From Astropecten irregularis (lineage: Eukaryota; Echinodermata; Asteroidea; Paxillosida; Astropectinidae): a stretch of 64,000 bases of DNA. Position 1 is the first letter of the stretch. Each line of letters starts with the position of its first letter. The notes below the pieces were generated by a model that ran no database searches, was not told the origin of the DNA, and saw nothing but the letters and a program-made list of their open reading frames with translations. The translations under genes were made by a program, and so were the position numbers. The DNA is taken from assembly GCA_963971285.1 (NCBI GenBank), contig OZ020244.1:31248001-31312000 (forward strand), read 5' to 3'. Shown here one piece after another: positions 32,931 through 44,706 of this stretch.

Positions 32931-33967
32931 GTAAAGGAATCATTATCAATAATATTATTTGATATTATTTTTTTTGTGGGGATGGTGGAGAATGTTGGCC
33001 TTTTTCTTCTTTATTTTTATTTCTGTTCTTTTATTTCTTATTCCTTTTTTAATTTTTGTATTATGTCTCAATTCATGTCCCCTCCCCCCATTTTTTTCTA
33101 TTTTGCTGTTGTGAAGCATGTAAGGAATCTTGTGTATGCCCCACTCTACCCCTTTACCCCAAATGTAAAAAAAAAAGGATCAAAATTCTCCTTTTTCTCT
33201 ATCAATTTTAGTTCATTTTATGAGTTTCTGGTTTTCTTATCTATTTTGTTTTAATAGGGAATTCCTTGAATAGTTTCAGGGCAATGATGGGTTTATAAAA
33301 ATATTTTGTGATTGTTTATTTACGAAATGCTGCTTCTTATTGCATAAACAATGTAAGTGTTTTTGTTTCTTTTCGTTTTGATGCCATTCTATTTTTCAAT
33401 TAATTCATAGTGCAATATGATTTGAATTCTTCCAGTTTGTATATTTAATAAATGAATAAGACAATGAATTTTTTAATTTATAATTTATCCAATCAAATTG
33501 TAATATTTTATTTCCATGTAGTAGAGGCACAAATTGTTTTAAGTTTGAAATAAATTTCTCGTGAAATCGTTTGGCGCAATCAGACGAGATCAACAATTGT
33601 ATTTCTCGTTTTGTTCTAAGAGATGGGTGGGATGCACTGACACCATTTTAGCCCCCCCAAAAAACATGTTTTTCTCCATTTATTTCAATTTTCTGACCTA
33701 ATTTTTTGTTTATGGAAAATGCAGTGCCTTTTATTTTCACGTCTCTAAAAAGCAGACGAAAAAAATCATGGCTACCTAAGTTCCAGAGAATGTATACGAT
33801 AGTGTTACATTCAGATGAAAAGCGACTGCATTGGTATCCATGGCAATGGTTTGCTTTCTTTGGGTTTAGCATCTTGCAATTCCAAAGGAGATTTCGTGGT
33901 GTTTGATTGGATAGTGAACTACATGTATTTATGGAGGTGAACATTCAACGGTATGGCGATGTCTGTT
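32931..33967. other. No gene recognised; possible 3' end of the ARH-like transcript
   Basis: Strongly T-rich in 32990-33260. The T-rich 109-codon frame there is compositional. AATAAA occurs at 33447-33452 and could serve the ARH-like gene, but that is nearly 1.8 kb past its stop. Confidence 0.4.
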
Positions 33968-34298
33968 TAAAGGTAGTATCATACTTTGGTAAGAAACCAA
34001 AACAGAAATGTTCACAGATTTACGTATAACTTTCAGGGTATGAAGATGGTGATGGTAGAAACCTACCGTTACAATTTTTCCGCCTGGAATGGTGCATTTA
34101 TCCAGAAATTAGTAAAACAACGACCGAAAATCTTTTTGATCTTTTAAAAGATCAAAAATAAAAGAGCCTACTTAAGACATACTGTGACTGTTTTTCATTG
34201 TTTTCTCAAAAAGTGGGCACCGTATGGGACTGAAATTTTCACAGATGACTGTTATTTTTGCTTATGAATCTGTATTTCTTTGACAAAAATCAAAGTAT
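33968..34298 (-). mobile_element. A-family element, twin of 13051-13403
   Basis: Shares the diagnostic AAAAGAGCCTACTTAA variant with the copy near 13 kb but has lost a short segment near its right end. Confidence 0.85.
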
Positions 34299-34302
34299 GA
34301 TT

Positions 34303-34420
34303 TTAAGCAGCTCTATGAAATCATTGTCCCCTGTTCTTTTGAAACCCATAAGACGACATGCAGTAGACTGCACGTTGAGGCAAATGACTTGTTACAGGAT
34401 TCAAGGTGATGGCAGCAGAA
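34303..34420. repeat. Flanking block duplicated at 13404-13520
   Basis: Essentially identical to 13404-13520, ending at GGCAGCAGA, where a further A-family half begins. Confidence 0.85.
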
Positions 34421-34580
34421 GACTTAAGAAATACTGTGGCCGTTTTTCCACGGTTTTCTCAAAAAGTGGGCACCGTATGGGGCTGAAATTTTCACAGATG
34501 ACTGTGACTGTATCTTCCTTGATATTTTTGCCCATGAATCTGTATTTGTTTGACAAAAACCAAAGTATGATACTACCTTT
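34420..34580 (-). mobile_element. A-family half element
   Basis: From GACTTAAGAAATACTGTGGC to CCAAAGTATGATACTACCT followed by TTAA. The rest is absent. Confidence 0.82.
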
Positions 34581-34969
34581 AATGTGCAAGGAGAAAAACG
34601 AAGAAGAAAAGCCGTTTGGTTTTGATTTCATCAGGATATCTCGTGCTGTTGCGTACACTCGGCTCATCATGACCGCTCTTGTGGATATTTGGCTCAAGGA
34701 AAAGCCCGAATCAGGCTGTGTTTCAGTTCGTGGAATTGCTCTTTTCTTCTGAGAGTCTGGAGGGAATCTAGGTTGGCAAGCTGGGCCTGGGATGATGTAC
34801 GGCTTGATGACGTGCCAATGTATAATCCTGGCCCAAAGTGGAACGTTGATTAGATTGTAAATGTTTCATTTGTCAGGCCTCAGTCATCAAACGGTTTCTC
34901 TTTCTTGTGCATCTTCTTTGTGTATGGGGGTCATTGTCTGGAGCTGAAATATTGCATTTCTTTGCTTAA
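34581..34969. other. No gene recognised
   Basis: A frame continues through 34581-34752 (GFDFIRISRAVAYTRLIMTA) without a known motif. Chance is as likely as coding. Confidence 0.3.
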
Positions 34970-35282
34970 ATGTAATATCATACTTTCTTTGTTTTTTTCA
35001 AAGAAATACAGATTCATGGGCAAAAATAGTCAAGCCAGATACAGTAACAGTCATCGGTGAAAATTTCAGTCCCATACGGTGCCCACTTTTTGAGAAAACA
35101 GTGAAAAACAGCCACATTATTTCTAAAGTCTTTTCTCTTTTATTTTTGATCTTTTAAAAGATCAAAAAGATTTTCGGTCGTTGTTTGACTAATTTCTGGA
35201 TAAATACACCATTTCAGGTGGAAACATTTTAACGGTATTTTTCTACTGTTTCGGTTTCTTACTAAAGTATGATATTACCTTT
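34970..35282 (+). mobile_element. A-family element
   Basis: Complete ends (TGTAATATCATACTTTC; AAAGTATGATATTACCTTTA) with a loss in the right half. A right-end remnant of another copy lies at 35327-35361. Confidence 0.85.
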
Positions 35283-35361
35283 AAGCATAATGTATGCAAA
35301 GCAAATTTGGAATTTAAGCAAATTTATGTTTCGGTATGCTACCAAAGTATGATTCTACCTC

Positions 35362-35759
35362 AAGTTAAGCATTTGATTCTATATTCTATTTGATTCAAAA
35401 CCCTTCAATCGTATTAATTATTTTTTTATTCCAGTGTTCGTTTTGAAACGTTCCTGGAAATATTATTATGCACGGAATTCTGAAATATTGAAATATGTTT
35501 ATAAATATAAATGAAGTTGCTGAAGAAGAATAATTCAGAACGTACACGTGGTATTAACTCGGGTATGTTCCCTGTAATTGGGATTTAACGAGTTGATAGC
35601 GGTCACGGAATATTAATTACAAATTTGACTGAGCCCGAGTTTTTCGAAAAAGATTGGAGCTGATTTGAAACAAGATGCCCCATTACATTATCTTATGAAT
35701 AGAATATGAAATAGGTGCGAGACGGTAAGCAGAAGCGGGCAAAACTAAGCATAATCAGT
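35362..35759. other. No gene recognised
   Basis: AT-rich unassigned sequence. Confidence 0.4.
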
Positions 35760-36115
35760 AAAGGTAGTATCATACTTTAGGTAAGAAACCAAAACAGCAA
35801 TGTTCACAGATTTACGTATAACTTACAGGGTATGAAGATGATGCTGGTAGAAACCTACCGTTAAAAGTGTTCCGCCTGAAATGGTGTATTTATCCAGAAA
35901 TAAGTAAAACAACGAACGAAAATTGTTTTGATCTTTTAAAAGATCAACAATAACAGAGAAAAGACTTAAGAAAAACCGTGGCTGCACTGTTTTCTCAAAA
36001 AGTGGGCCCCGTATGGGACTGAAATTTTCACAGAAGACCGTAGTGCATCTGTCTTGATATTTGTGCCCACGGAATCTGTATTTCTTTGATAAAAAGTATA
36101 TGTATATTACCTTTT
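35760..36115 (-). mobile_element. A-family element
   Basis: Left (in this orientation) AAAGGTAGTATCATACTTTA, central CTTTTAAAAGATC, far end worn to GTATATTACCTTTTA. Confidence 0.82.
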
Positions 36116-36682
36116 AGCATAATCAACAATTAGAACGGTGTTTGGTTATTATCTATACTCTGGATTTGAAAAATAAAACAAACTCTGACAAGTTTCTACC
36201 GTCACCATCTCCATATCAAGTAAAGGATGCTTAAAATTGAAGATTTGTTTGTCGATCTCGCCAATAAATATTGGATATCCCTTATATCCGGTAAAGCCTG
36301 GTAACTTTTACGATACGTTTACGTATAATAAGATTCCAATACTGCCCACCTGTCAGACAAGCTATCCTGATCCCTATAAAATATGCCATTTACGTCTATA
36401 ACTATGCATTATAATGCTCTCCTAGGACCGTACAACCTTAATTCCTTGTTCTAAATTGCCAAGTATTTGCCATCATTGGATTAGCTTTGTGATTTTTAAA
36501 GGTTTGATTGACATTCAAAAGAATGCGTGTCTGGCACCTTGATTGCTTAATCTGTAAGTAAAATGCAACTACGAATACTTAGGGATTATAAAACCTTTTA
36601 GATGTCTGCAAAAGATGTTGATTTTGACCGTAAAGGAACCGGCTGGATTAAGAAATGATCGTAGTATTAAATGATCGTAAGT
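36116..36682. other. No gene recognised
   Basis: Contains a few words reminiscent of family A (TTTCTACCGTCACCATC near 36195) but nothing definable. Confidence 0.4.
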
Positions 36683-36849
36683 TAAAGGCAATACCATACT
36701 TTGGTTGTCGTCAAAGAAATGCAGATTCATGGGCAAGCACCAGCAACAGTCATCTGTGGGAATTCCCAGTCCCATACGGCGCCCACCTTTTGAGACTAAG
36801 CAGTGAAAAACGCCCACGGTAAAACTTTTCACCGTTATTTTTGTTCTTT
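36683..36849 (+). mobile_element. A-family left half, truncated
   Basis: From AAAGGCAATACCATACTTTG to TTTTTGTTCTTTT, where the next copy begins directly. Confidence 0.8.
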
Positions 36850-36850
36850 T

Positions 36851-37430
36851 AAAGGTAATATCATACTTTCCTTTTTTTATCAAAGAAATACAGATTAATG
36901 GGCAAAAATATCAAGACAGATACAGTAACAGTCATCTGTGAAAATTTCAGTTCCATACGGTGCCCACTTTTTGAGAAAACGGTGAAAAACAGCCACAGAG
37001 TATGTCTTAAGTCTTCTCTTATATTTTTGATCTTTTAAAAGATCAACAAGATTTTCGATCGTTGTTTTACTGATTTCTGGATAAATAGGCCTACACAATT
37101 TCAGGTGGACAAATGTTAACGGTATGTTTCTACCAGCACCCAGTGGCGTCGCCAAGGGGGGGCCAGGGGGGGCACGTGCCCCCCCCCCCCCCCCCCTGGA
37201 AAACCTCGTGCCCCCCCGCGTGCCCCCCCATTTGAGATTTGGGTTGGTGAAAAAAAATACAATATATATTATTGTAGTGCCCCCCCAACAATTGCTAGTG
37301 CCCCCCTTGTGCCCCCCAAACTCAAAAGTCTGGTGACGCCACTGCCAGCACCATCTACATACCCTGTAAGTTATACGTAAATCTGTGAACAAGTTATGTT
37401 TTGCCGGTTTCTTACCAAAGTATGATTATA
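36851..37430 (+). mobile_element. A-family element carrying an hAT-type insertion
   Basis: A normal copy if 37141-37352 is removed. A right-end remnant of a further copy follows at 37433-37541. Confidence 0.88.
37141..37344. mobile_element. hAT-type non-autonomous element with 8-bp target duplication
   Basis: The ends CAGTGGCGTCGCCA and TGGTGACGCCACTG are inverted repeats with one mismatch. The host sequence CCAGCACC is present on both sides (37133-37140 and 37345-37352), and only one copy is expected in an intact A-family element. The 204-bp interior is almost all C and G runs, including 18 C at 37179-37196. Confidence 0.93.
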
Positions 37431-37974
37431 CTAATCCGTTTCGGTCATTGGTTTTACTCTTTATACCCTGTATGTAAGTTATAGGTAAATCTGTGAAGAT
37501 TTGTGTTTCTGTATGCTACCAAAGTATGATACTATACCTTTAAGGCCAAGTCGAGATTTGTTATACCACAATCCTGTTACCACGTGTCGATATTGGACAT
37601 GCTGACTAGGCCTCATACGTTTAACTGCACCTTCCATGATCGAGCGTTACATATTTGATTGAATAAATTGATACCGGAGTAAAGCAATGTTTGGGTGATG
37701 CTGTGCGTCGTAACGCGAGATGGCAGGTTTGGAACACCATAATGTATGTACACCCTACCTTCTAGAGCGTCTTGTAAACCGTGTGATGGTACAGCACCAT
37801 TCAGAGCTCATGTTGTTATTGACTTGGCAACAAGAGGCCTCCGTACAGCTCTCAAATTAATTTTTGTGCCACACATAATTTAAGCGCTTTTTGATATCTC
37901 GTTCCCATATTTCTTAGCTGCGCCACATTGAGTTTTCTATCTAGACGTCGACATTTCTTTTAGCTACAAACATT

Positions 37975-38258
37975 TGCTGGCATGGGCGGCCAAATGTTGC
38001 AAAATCAATTTGTCTTCTCGAAGGACGGCGTGACCAAATTCAACGTTTATTTTACCAACTTTCCACAGCTGTACAAAATACATACCATCATTGTATGTGT
38101 TGTTTCCATTACATTCAGTAATGTCTTTCAACGTTTATGAAATGTTGTGTACAAATTGGGTCCAATTTGTGGTTATTCATGGCTTTTGACGGCTCGCCAT
38201 AGTTTCCGCCATTTTGGTCGGCAAAAACTCGGGCTGTGACATTGCAAAAGAAAGATTT
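37975..38258 (+). repeat. O-family repeat, first copy
   Basis: Matches 60752-61018 through GCATGGGCGGCCAAA, GACGGCGTGACCAA, CATTACATTCAG and GGCTCGCCATAGTTTCCGCC. No open frame is shared, so a conserved coding origin is unlikely. Confidence 0.8.
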
Positions 38259-38260
38259 AT

Positions 38261-38493
38261 GGGCGTTTAAGAAACGGAGGCTCAGGCTCCGTTTCAGGCT
38301 CCGGCTCCATTTCGTGAATCCATTTTCAAATAACTGGTATCAAAATAGAGGCTTTTGGCTGCGGTACTGAAGTAGATTCTCTAGTTTTAAAAGGAAAACA
38401 GAGCTCCAGCTTCAATGAAAACCCACAGCCTATTATTTTCAGCATGGATGACAGAGCTGGTATGGAGCCTGAGCCTTCGTTTCGTAAACGCCC
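38261..38493. mobile_element. N-family inverted-repeat element
   Basis: The ends GGGCGTTTAAGAAACGGAGG and CCTTCGTTTCGTAAACGCCC pair, extended by GCTCAGGCTCC against GGAGCCTGAGC. It sits where the O-family repeat ends. Confidence 0.82.
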
Positions 38494-39845
38494 CATATCA
38501 TTTTTAATTGTTTTTTTTTTCTGTAGCAAGTTGTGTGGTCGTAACGAGATTGTATCAGTCATAGCCATAGGCCTACACCAATCAAATGGTTGGGAAATTG
38601 CAGCCTAAAAAAGATCAAACAACAAACAAGTTGATTAATTTATTAATTAATGCTTATTACCTTTTTATATAAGCATAAGTCTAAGGGGATGATGAATACA
38701 TTACCTCTTTTTATGTTTACAATGTCTGACAGAATTATTCATTGTTGATTGCAGTTGAGCCTACAAACTCAAAACCGCCAAAGAGAAAACAACAACTACA
38801 TGTACAGTACTGCTTGAAACGTGTGTGATTCCGTGACTATCTTGATAAGAAATATGTACGTCATACAACGTACATTATAAATGGATGAGTTCAGCTTTGG
38901 GACCAACTATATATGGCCCCTATGATACACCGTCGCCCTTTGCATTAATTCGCCAGTGGACTTTGACTGGACATTTCGAAGAATCTCCAAATGATTTTGT
39001 CGGTCCTTACTGTGCGGTATACTGATTGAGATTTAGTTGAGTGATGACGTCATGGCAGAAATGGCAGAGCGGAAGCAGTATAAATCCCTGAGATTTACCA
39101 GTTATTGCATGGGGAGTCTATAAGAGCCTGCGATTGAAATTTCAGCATCAAAATAACTTCCGTATCCGGATTGAGAGGCTTACAATGTTGATTCTTGTTC
39201 TCATGGTCCAGGAAAGTAAAACGTTGAATACTACAGGCATAAGAAATAATTTGCATCAAGGTAGCATAACACACAGTTGTTCTAAGTACAGTCGATACGT
39301 TTAGTTGAATCCAAATGAATTTTGGTGGAATACCACCTTTAACAAACTCGGCTTTTTACACCCTAACTTAGTCCGTAGCAAGTCAAAAGCCTAGCCGAAG
39401 CCGCTACCATTGACATCCGTTCATCAAGCTTCAAGCCGTATGTAAAAATGATTCTGACACATGCCATAATCATGTAGTAGGCCTACTAATTTAATCGTCA
39501 TTTGTATGCAGCATACATTGAAATTCGTTCACGGTGGTCTTGCAAGCATTAAATTTAGATAATATCTGACATTGAAAAGCTTAATACATGTAACTATGAA
39601 AAGACAACTAAAGATAATTGGAAAAACAATAAACGTCATCTACAATTTTAATAACACATACTATACATAAGAATGATAAAGAATAATATTGGTTAAAATA
39701 AAAATGACAATGAATAATACTACAAATACAGTATACAATAATACTTCAGATAAATTATGATTTCAAGGAGTTAAATACTATAGCAAATTTCGATTGGTTG
39801 AAGCATTATGGCCCCACTCCGTCCCTTGATACTATTTTGGTGCAT
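38494..39845. other. No gene recognised
   Basis: About 1.35 kb without placed repeats or convincing exons. The end (39540-39780) is very AT-rich. Confidence 0.4.
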
Positions 39846-39853
39846 GGACATTC

Positions 39854-40230
39854 TAGGGCTGTAAAATTGCAAATAATTTGGTAACCGGTTACCCGTCTGT
39901 TTTCTGTTACGGTTACGATTACCCGTATAACAAAGAAAACAAAGAATAACAAAGAAATAGTAAGTTTGGGTCTTTTTATAGGAACTTGGTTGACAACATT
40001 CTTTTGTCACAACATTTGGCAATGGTAGGCAAAATGTCTGGCCTTTGCTTTGCATAAGCCTGCTGGTCCAATTTTCGAAAGATCATTGACATTTTTTGTG
40101 AACTCTAGAAGTGTCTATGTTTCAAAATGAAGAGGCCATTAAAAAGATACTTTTCGATTAACCCAACTGGGAAAATGTACCCGGGTACCCACTTTGAACG
40201 GTCGGTTAACCGGTTAAAACTGCAGCCTTA
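39854..40230. mobile_element. hAT-type non-autonomous element with 8-bp target duplication
   Basis: The ends TAGGGCTGTA and TGCAGCCTTA are inverted repeats (8 of 10). GGACATTC flanks both sides (39846-39853 and 40231-40238). Subterminal GGTAACCGGTTACC and GGTTAACCGGTTAA palindromic words lie near each end. No transposase frame. Confidence 0.92.
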
Positions 40231-40584
40231 GGACATTCAGCAGTAGTACATATATACATATGTATAAGCCTATGGTATTTTGTCGTCTATTTTAGAAATT
40301 TCAGCATACCACCATACAGCATCGTTGTAATACTCCCTTGCATAACAATGTTTTCATTATAATGCAGGAAAACGAACGTTAAAAGCCTCACCTGTCTGTC
40401 TTTAGCGCATTTCTCATTCGACTTCAGTTGCAAAATCACGCGGGCGACGTGATTTAAGAGAGATTTACCAGCGAGGGATGAATTACCAGCGAACAAGATC
40501 TCGTCAGATCTCCAGCCGTTTTCATAGGGAAATCCCCTAGAGAAACCTACACGTCATTGTTATGATGTACGGCAGCTTCGGTTA

Positions 40585-41027
40585 CAGAGTGTCCCAGAAA
40601 AAAACGCAACACTGTGTTGGGACCCATTATATTAAAATTAAACTGTTTATCACTTCAAGATTTAGATATGTGATACAGCCATGTCTTGGCTATCACCATG
40701 TAGAATTTAAGCATATTGGGGCTGAAATTTGTGAAACTATGACCAATTGAAAGAGTAATCCTTAAAAACAAATTTGCAAGGATAACACTCATAATGGTCA
40801 ATATACACATAACGTGTATGAAAGAAAGATGAAAATCGGGGTTTTGAGGTTGGGTAATTCAGTCTTAGTTTTTTTCACTAAATTTTTGTTCAATTTTGCT
40901 CAAATTGTACATGGCGGATATAGCCAAGATACAGCTGTATCACATATCTGAATCTTGACGTGATAAACAGTTTAATTTTCATATAAAAGTTCTTGACACA
41001 AGTGTTGCGTTTTTTGGGGACACCCTG
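40585..41027. mobile_element. Mariner/Tc1-type non-autonomous element
   Basis: The ends CAGAGTGTCCCAGAAAAAAA and TTTTTTGGGGACACCCTG are inverted repeats, with TA immediately outside each (40583-40584, 41028-41029), as expected for the superfamily. No transposase frame. A partial copy lies at 10590-10771. Confidence 0.88.
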
Positions 41028-41494
41028 TAGAACAACTTTTTTATACGAAAAAGTTACATAATTATGACCACTGTTGATGGTAATTGGGTGGATAAGATCA
41101 TAAGCCAGCTAATGATCTCAAAACCTGTCAGTCCTTACCGACAGAAAACAACAAAAACAAGATTGTATAAAGTGATTTAAGCTTGTAATACTAGACATCA
41201 GTGATGCAATAACTGGGCTTATGCGTTATACAAACATCACATCCCACGACTGTGTAGACGACAGTGTTATGTGGACAGTGTTATGTGTTCCACCAACATG
41301 GATTAGTTTGACCCATCTCGGTGATCACAGCAAGGGAGTAGGAAATCGCCTTCTCCTACGCATTCTTGGGTTTCCTCGGCGTTTTAAGTCTTCTCGATAT
41401 CGATGACCGATTCTCCTCCTGTTTCGTAACAACAACGGCGTAAAGGAGTGGATGATGAGATTTAATTGTCAAAACTTTGATAACATCATCCTTG
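41028..41494. other. No firm gene; lead-in to a possible first exon
   Basis: Somewhat richer in CG dinucleotides from about 41350. The 61-codon frame at 41221-41406 has no recognised motif. Confidence 0.35.
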
Positions 41495-41538
41495 ATGGCG
41501 ATGTCCGATAAACTCGATCTGCTCCGAGCCACTGCCGT
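41495..41538 (+). CDS. Possible first coding exon, unknown gene
   Basis: An ATG opens MAMSDKLDLLRATA and is followed directly by a consensus donor, GTAAGT, at 41539. The start-plus-donor arrangement suits a 5' coding exon ending in phase 2. The 200 bases before it are fairly CpG-rich and lack recognised repeats. No matching acceptor with homologous coding sequence was found downstream, so this is only a candidate. Confidence 0.18.
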
Positions 41539-41544
41539 GTAAGT

Positions 41545-42274
41545 TATTCACTGTCTAACCGGTCCATCTCGATATACATCTATGGATAGATCCATGTATT
41601 GAATTATTTTTCCCATTCAGTTGAATCTAACTGTACGCCAAACATTGTGCTGAATATTAAAGGGTTTCTGCAGTGTTCTTTTTTTTTCAGTCAGGTTATT
41701 TTATTGCCTTCATACAGAGAATATACTGACAGATAATGAATGGCAAGTCTTAGTTTGGCTTCAAACTAGCATTAGGTTTTCATTTGAATGGCTTTGCAAA
41801 ATGAGGGGATTTTCATGCATGCTGATGTGGGAAACCAACAGCAAAAAATATAACTAAAAAACATACAAAATGAAGGCAATCTTGATCCTCAGAACTGCTT
41901 TGGCAAAAATATTACACCCCCAGTCGTGTGAAAGGAACATATTCGGCACAATAAAACTCATTGAGGGGGAAAAGGTCTGCCAGAAAACCTATAAAACAAC
42001 CCCAACTTTTCGTGCACAAAGCAATTGGGTTACTGCTCTCAGTTCCCCAGATGACATCACAATTTTGCTCATGAATATGGAAATGCTAATTATCAGTACA
42101 AACAAAAAACCTTTTGTTAATCCTGAAACAGTGTGAGGAAGTGGGTAATAACACAGAACCCATAAAACAGTCGCTTTTTGGCACATGTTCAAGCCATAAT
42201 ATTCCTATTGCAGAGACCCTTTATGTATATTCGTATAGTGAAAGTAACAACATTGTAATATTATGAGATGAGCC
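41545..42274. other. No gene recognised
   Basis: A frame (41870-42136) and its antisense (41989-42192) show no motif. Confidence 0.4.
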
Positions 42275-42440
42275 TTTGAGAAAGATCCTGCTAGGATCGA
42301 AGCGTGTCAGGTCCTCCTAACTCCAAGCATTTGATATATTTCAGGTCATTTTGGGTGTTTGCAGTTTGCAGCAGTTTATTACTTGTATTAACATTGTAAT
42401 AGGTTTGAAAAAGCACCACGTACATTATAATGCATGGTTC
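42275..42440. mobile_element. L-family element
   Basis: GATCCTGCTAGGATCGAAGC, GTGTCAGG, TCCAAGCATTTGATA and CAGCAGTTTATTACTTGTAT in the order seen in other L copies. Confidence 0.65.
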
Positions 42441-42737
42441 TGGAAAGGGGCCCAACGTTTCGAAACAGTATTCTTTGTTCGTCGTCTGCTGAACTTACAT
42501 GTACATTGGATCTCCATCATGCTAAGCAAATTCGTGACATCACAGATTCACAGTCACACAGGCCACATAATTATATTGTGAAATTTCTACCGTAATCCAT
42601 ATTTTGTTTTCATTGTACATGTATAAGCGATCTTTTGTGTTTAATGAGCATCTCACTTGGAGTCACGATGGCCTGACGTTTCGATCCTAGCAGGATCTTT
42701 TCTCAACTCCAAGCATTTTATTTATTTTTAGGTCATT

Positions 42738-42881
42738 AATGGGAGACTTTTGGAGAGTCGGTCTTGAGTCAACAGCGCAAGCGCACGCACGCGCAATACA
42801 ACGCGCGCATGCTCACAATTGCGCAAGCATGGTTTGCGCGTGCGCTGTTGACTCAAGACCGACTCTCCAAAAGTCTCCCAT
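42738..42881. mobile_element. F-family hairpin element
   Basis: AATGGGAGACTTTTGGAGAG pairs with CTCTCCAAAAGTCTCCCAT, and GACTCAAGACC, GGTCTTGAGTC and the CGCGCA core also pair. Confidence 0.85.
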
Positions 42882-43084
42882 ACACGGGTTTACACCATGG
42901 CGGCCATCTTGGATTTTCATCGCAACTTCAAAACGAGGCACTACCACGCGTGTGCACTTTTCTAAGTGTAAGCCCGTCCATTGTCGAAGACAGTACACGG
43001 GTTTACGCTTCGGCAGTTTTGATCGCGACTTCAAAACGAGGCACTTTCACGCATGCGCTTTTTTGGAAGTGTAAACCCGTGTAT
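42880..43084. mobile_element. E-family element, two-unit form
   Basis: ATACACGGGTTTACACC at the left and GTGTAAACCCGTGTAT at the right. Same two-unit layout as 21938-22142. It shares the bases AT with the end of the F element. Confidence 0.82.
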
Positions 43085-43124
43085 TGGTTGATGAGAAGTT
43101 AGCAGCAGTTTATTACTTGTATTA

Positions 43125-43478
43125 AAGGTAATATCATACTTTGGTTTTTAGCAAAGAAATGCAGATTCATGGGCAAAAATATCAAGACAGATACAGTTAC
43201 AGTCATCTGTGAAAATTTCAGTCTCATACAGTGCCCACTTTTTTTAGAAAAACAGTGAAAAACGGCCATAGTATTTCTTAAGTACTTTCTCTTTTATTTT
43301 TGATCTTTTAAAAGATCAAGATTTTTGGTCGTTGTTTTACCCTTTTCTGGATAAATACACAATTTCAGGTGGAAAATGTTAATGTTCCTACCACCGTCAT
43401 CTTCATACCCTGTAAGTTATACGTAAATCTGTGAACATTTCTGTTTTGGCTTCTTACCAAAGTATGATACTACCTTTA
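43125..43478 (+). mobile_element. A-family element
   Basis: TTAA precedes AGGTAATATCATACTTTGG, and CCAAAGTATGATACTACCT is followed by TTAA. Complete. Confidence 0.9.
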
Positions 43479-43961
43479 ATAAGTATCTTATTGTAGTATT
43501 TAGCAGTTCAGTCCGTGTAGTTACTTCTACATATAGAGATCATTTATCTAAAGCTTCGTAAGATGAGTTTAAGATAATTATGATTCTTGTTATAAATCAT
43601 TGGCTATAAAGATGATCTATAAAAATGACTATTATTTTGTTTTGTATTCGAAAGGGCAATTTATTATTCCATTCATGTGATGTTCATAATGCTTACCATC
43701 AGCCTAATTTGTAAACATTTCAGCGAAATCGGTGTTTCCCATTTTGAATAATGTCACCGATTATGATTGATCTATTATTCTACGAGTTCATTTATTAAAC
43801 ACGTGCCTATTATGTTCGTCATTCTGGTTGCTGCTGGCGAAAATTGCTATATAGGTTTTCAAATGAACGTTTCTATGGAACATGGTAGCATTTCCAAGAG
43901 ATATATCTAAATGGTATAATTATTGGTTCCACAGAACGAACTTCTTAGAAAGAAACATGTT
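43479..43961. other. No gene recognised
   Basis: AT-rich unassigned sequence. Confidence 0.4.
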
Positions 43962-44083
43962 ATAGTCCCACTTACTGTGCCGTTAGAGCTCGTTTTTAAC
44001 GACTTTTAACTTCATCTAGTGCATAAAATTTAGTCAAAAATCGTTAAAAATAAGCTCTGACGGCCCAGTGAGTGGAACTAAAA
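43962..44083. mobile_element. Small inverted-repeat element
   Basis: TAGTCCCACTTACTGTGCCG pairs imperfectly with CGGCCCAGTGAGTGGAACTA, and AGAGCTCGTTTTTAACGA with TCGTTAAAAATAAGCTCT. Confidence 0.75.
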
Positions 44084-44405
44084 GAAAACCTTCTCCAAGC
44101 CTGATAAGTTAATCGAATGATAATGTCTTTTATGCTTACATTTTTTACTATTCTGCTGTTGCTGTTGTTGTTTTTTACCATTATGCACTCTTCAATCTCC
44201 CCCGGGAATCAAATGAGTAGACGATTTCCGTCGTTGCATTTATTTTTTTGGTCCTTGAACATTTTAGCTGAGGATATCTCAAGGGAGTGAAGTCATGTTA
44301 GGGAGATTTGACTCGCAATCAGACGTCCCCTTTAATTAACCAAAAATGTGCACATGCGCTGTTGTAATCTCTGTTTATGCACAGACGCTGTGCGACATTC
44401 TGCGC

Positions 44406-44483
44406 TAGACTGGTTCCCGTCCCAATACATAACATTTCAGTGATGTAGACGTCAGGAGAATAGAAGAAACGGGAACCAGTCTA
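44406..44483. mobile_element. 78-bp element with perfect 15-bp inverted ends
   Basis: TAGACTGGTTCCCGT and ACGGGAACCAGTCTA are exact reverse complements. Confidence 0.75.
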
Positions 44484-44706
44484 CATTATGCGCAAGTTTA
44501 TAACGCACGCATTAGTACATGTAATATTATTTGACTCAAATCACATCAAAATGACTTCACTATGATAAGATTTTTGTTTTATATGCAAGAGTGTGATTAT
44601 TTACTGCGATTATTTTATAGATCTCACGCCAAACGTGTTCGAATGGGAAGGCACCACAAGGTTTTATTGACGGTGGCCTATGAAGTGCCCTCGTGTAAGT
44701 GAGAAC

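Larger units (their letters stand above)
42665..43120. mobile_element. L-family element interrupted by F and E elements
   Basis: The left part (GATGGCCTGACGTTTCGATC onward) runs to AGGTCATT at 42737. The right part (GTTAGCAGCAGTTTATTACT plus TGTATT) resumes at about 43096. Two other elements lie between. Confidence 0.75.
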
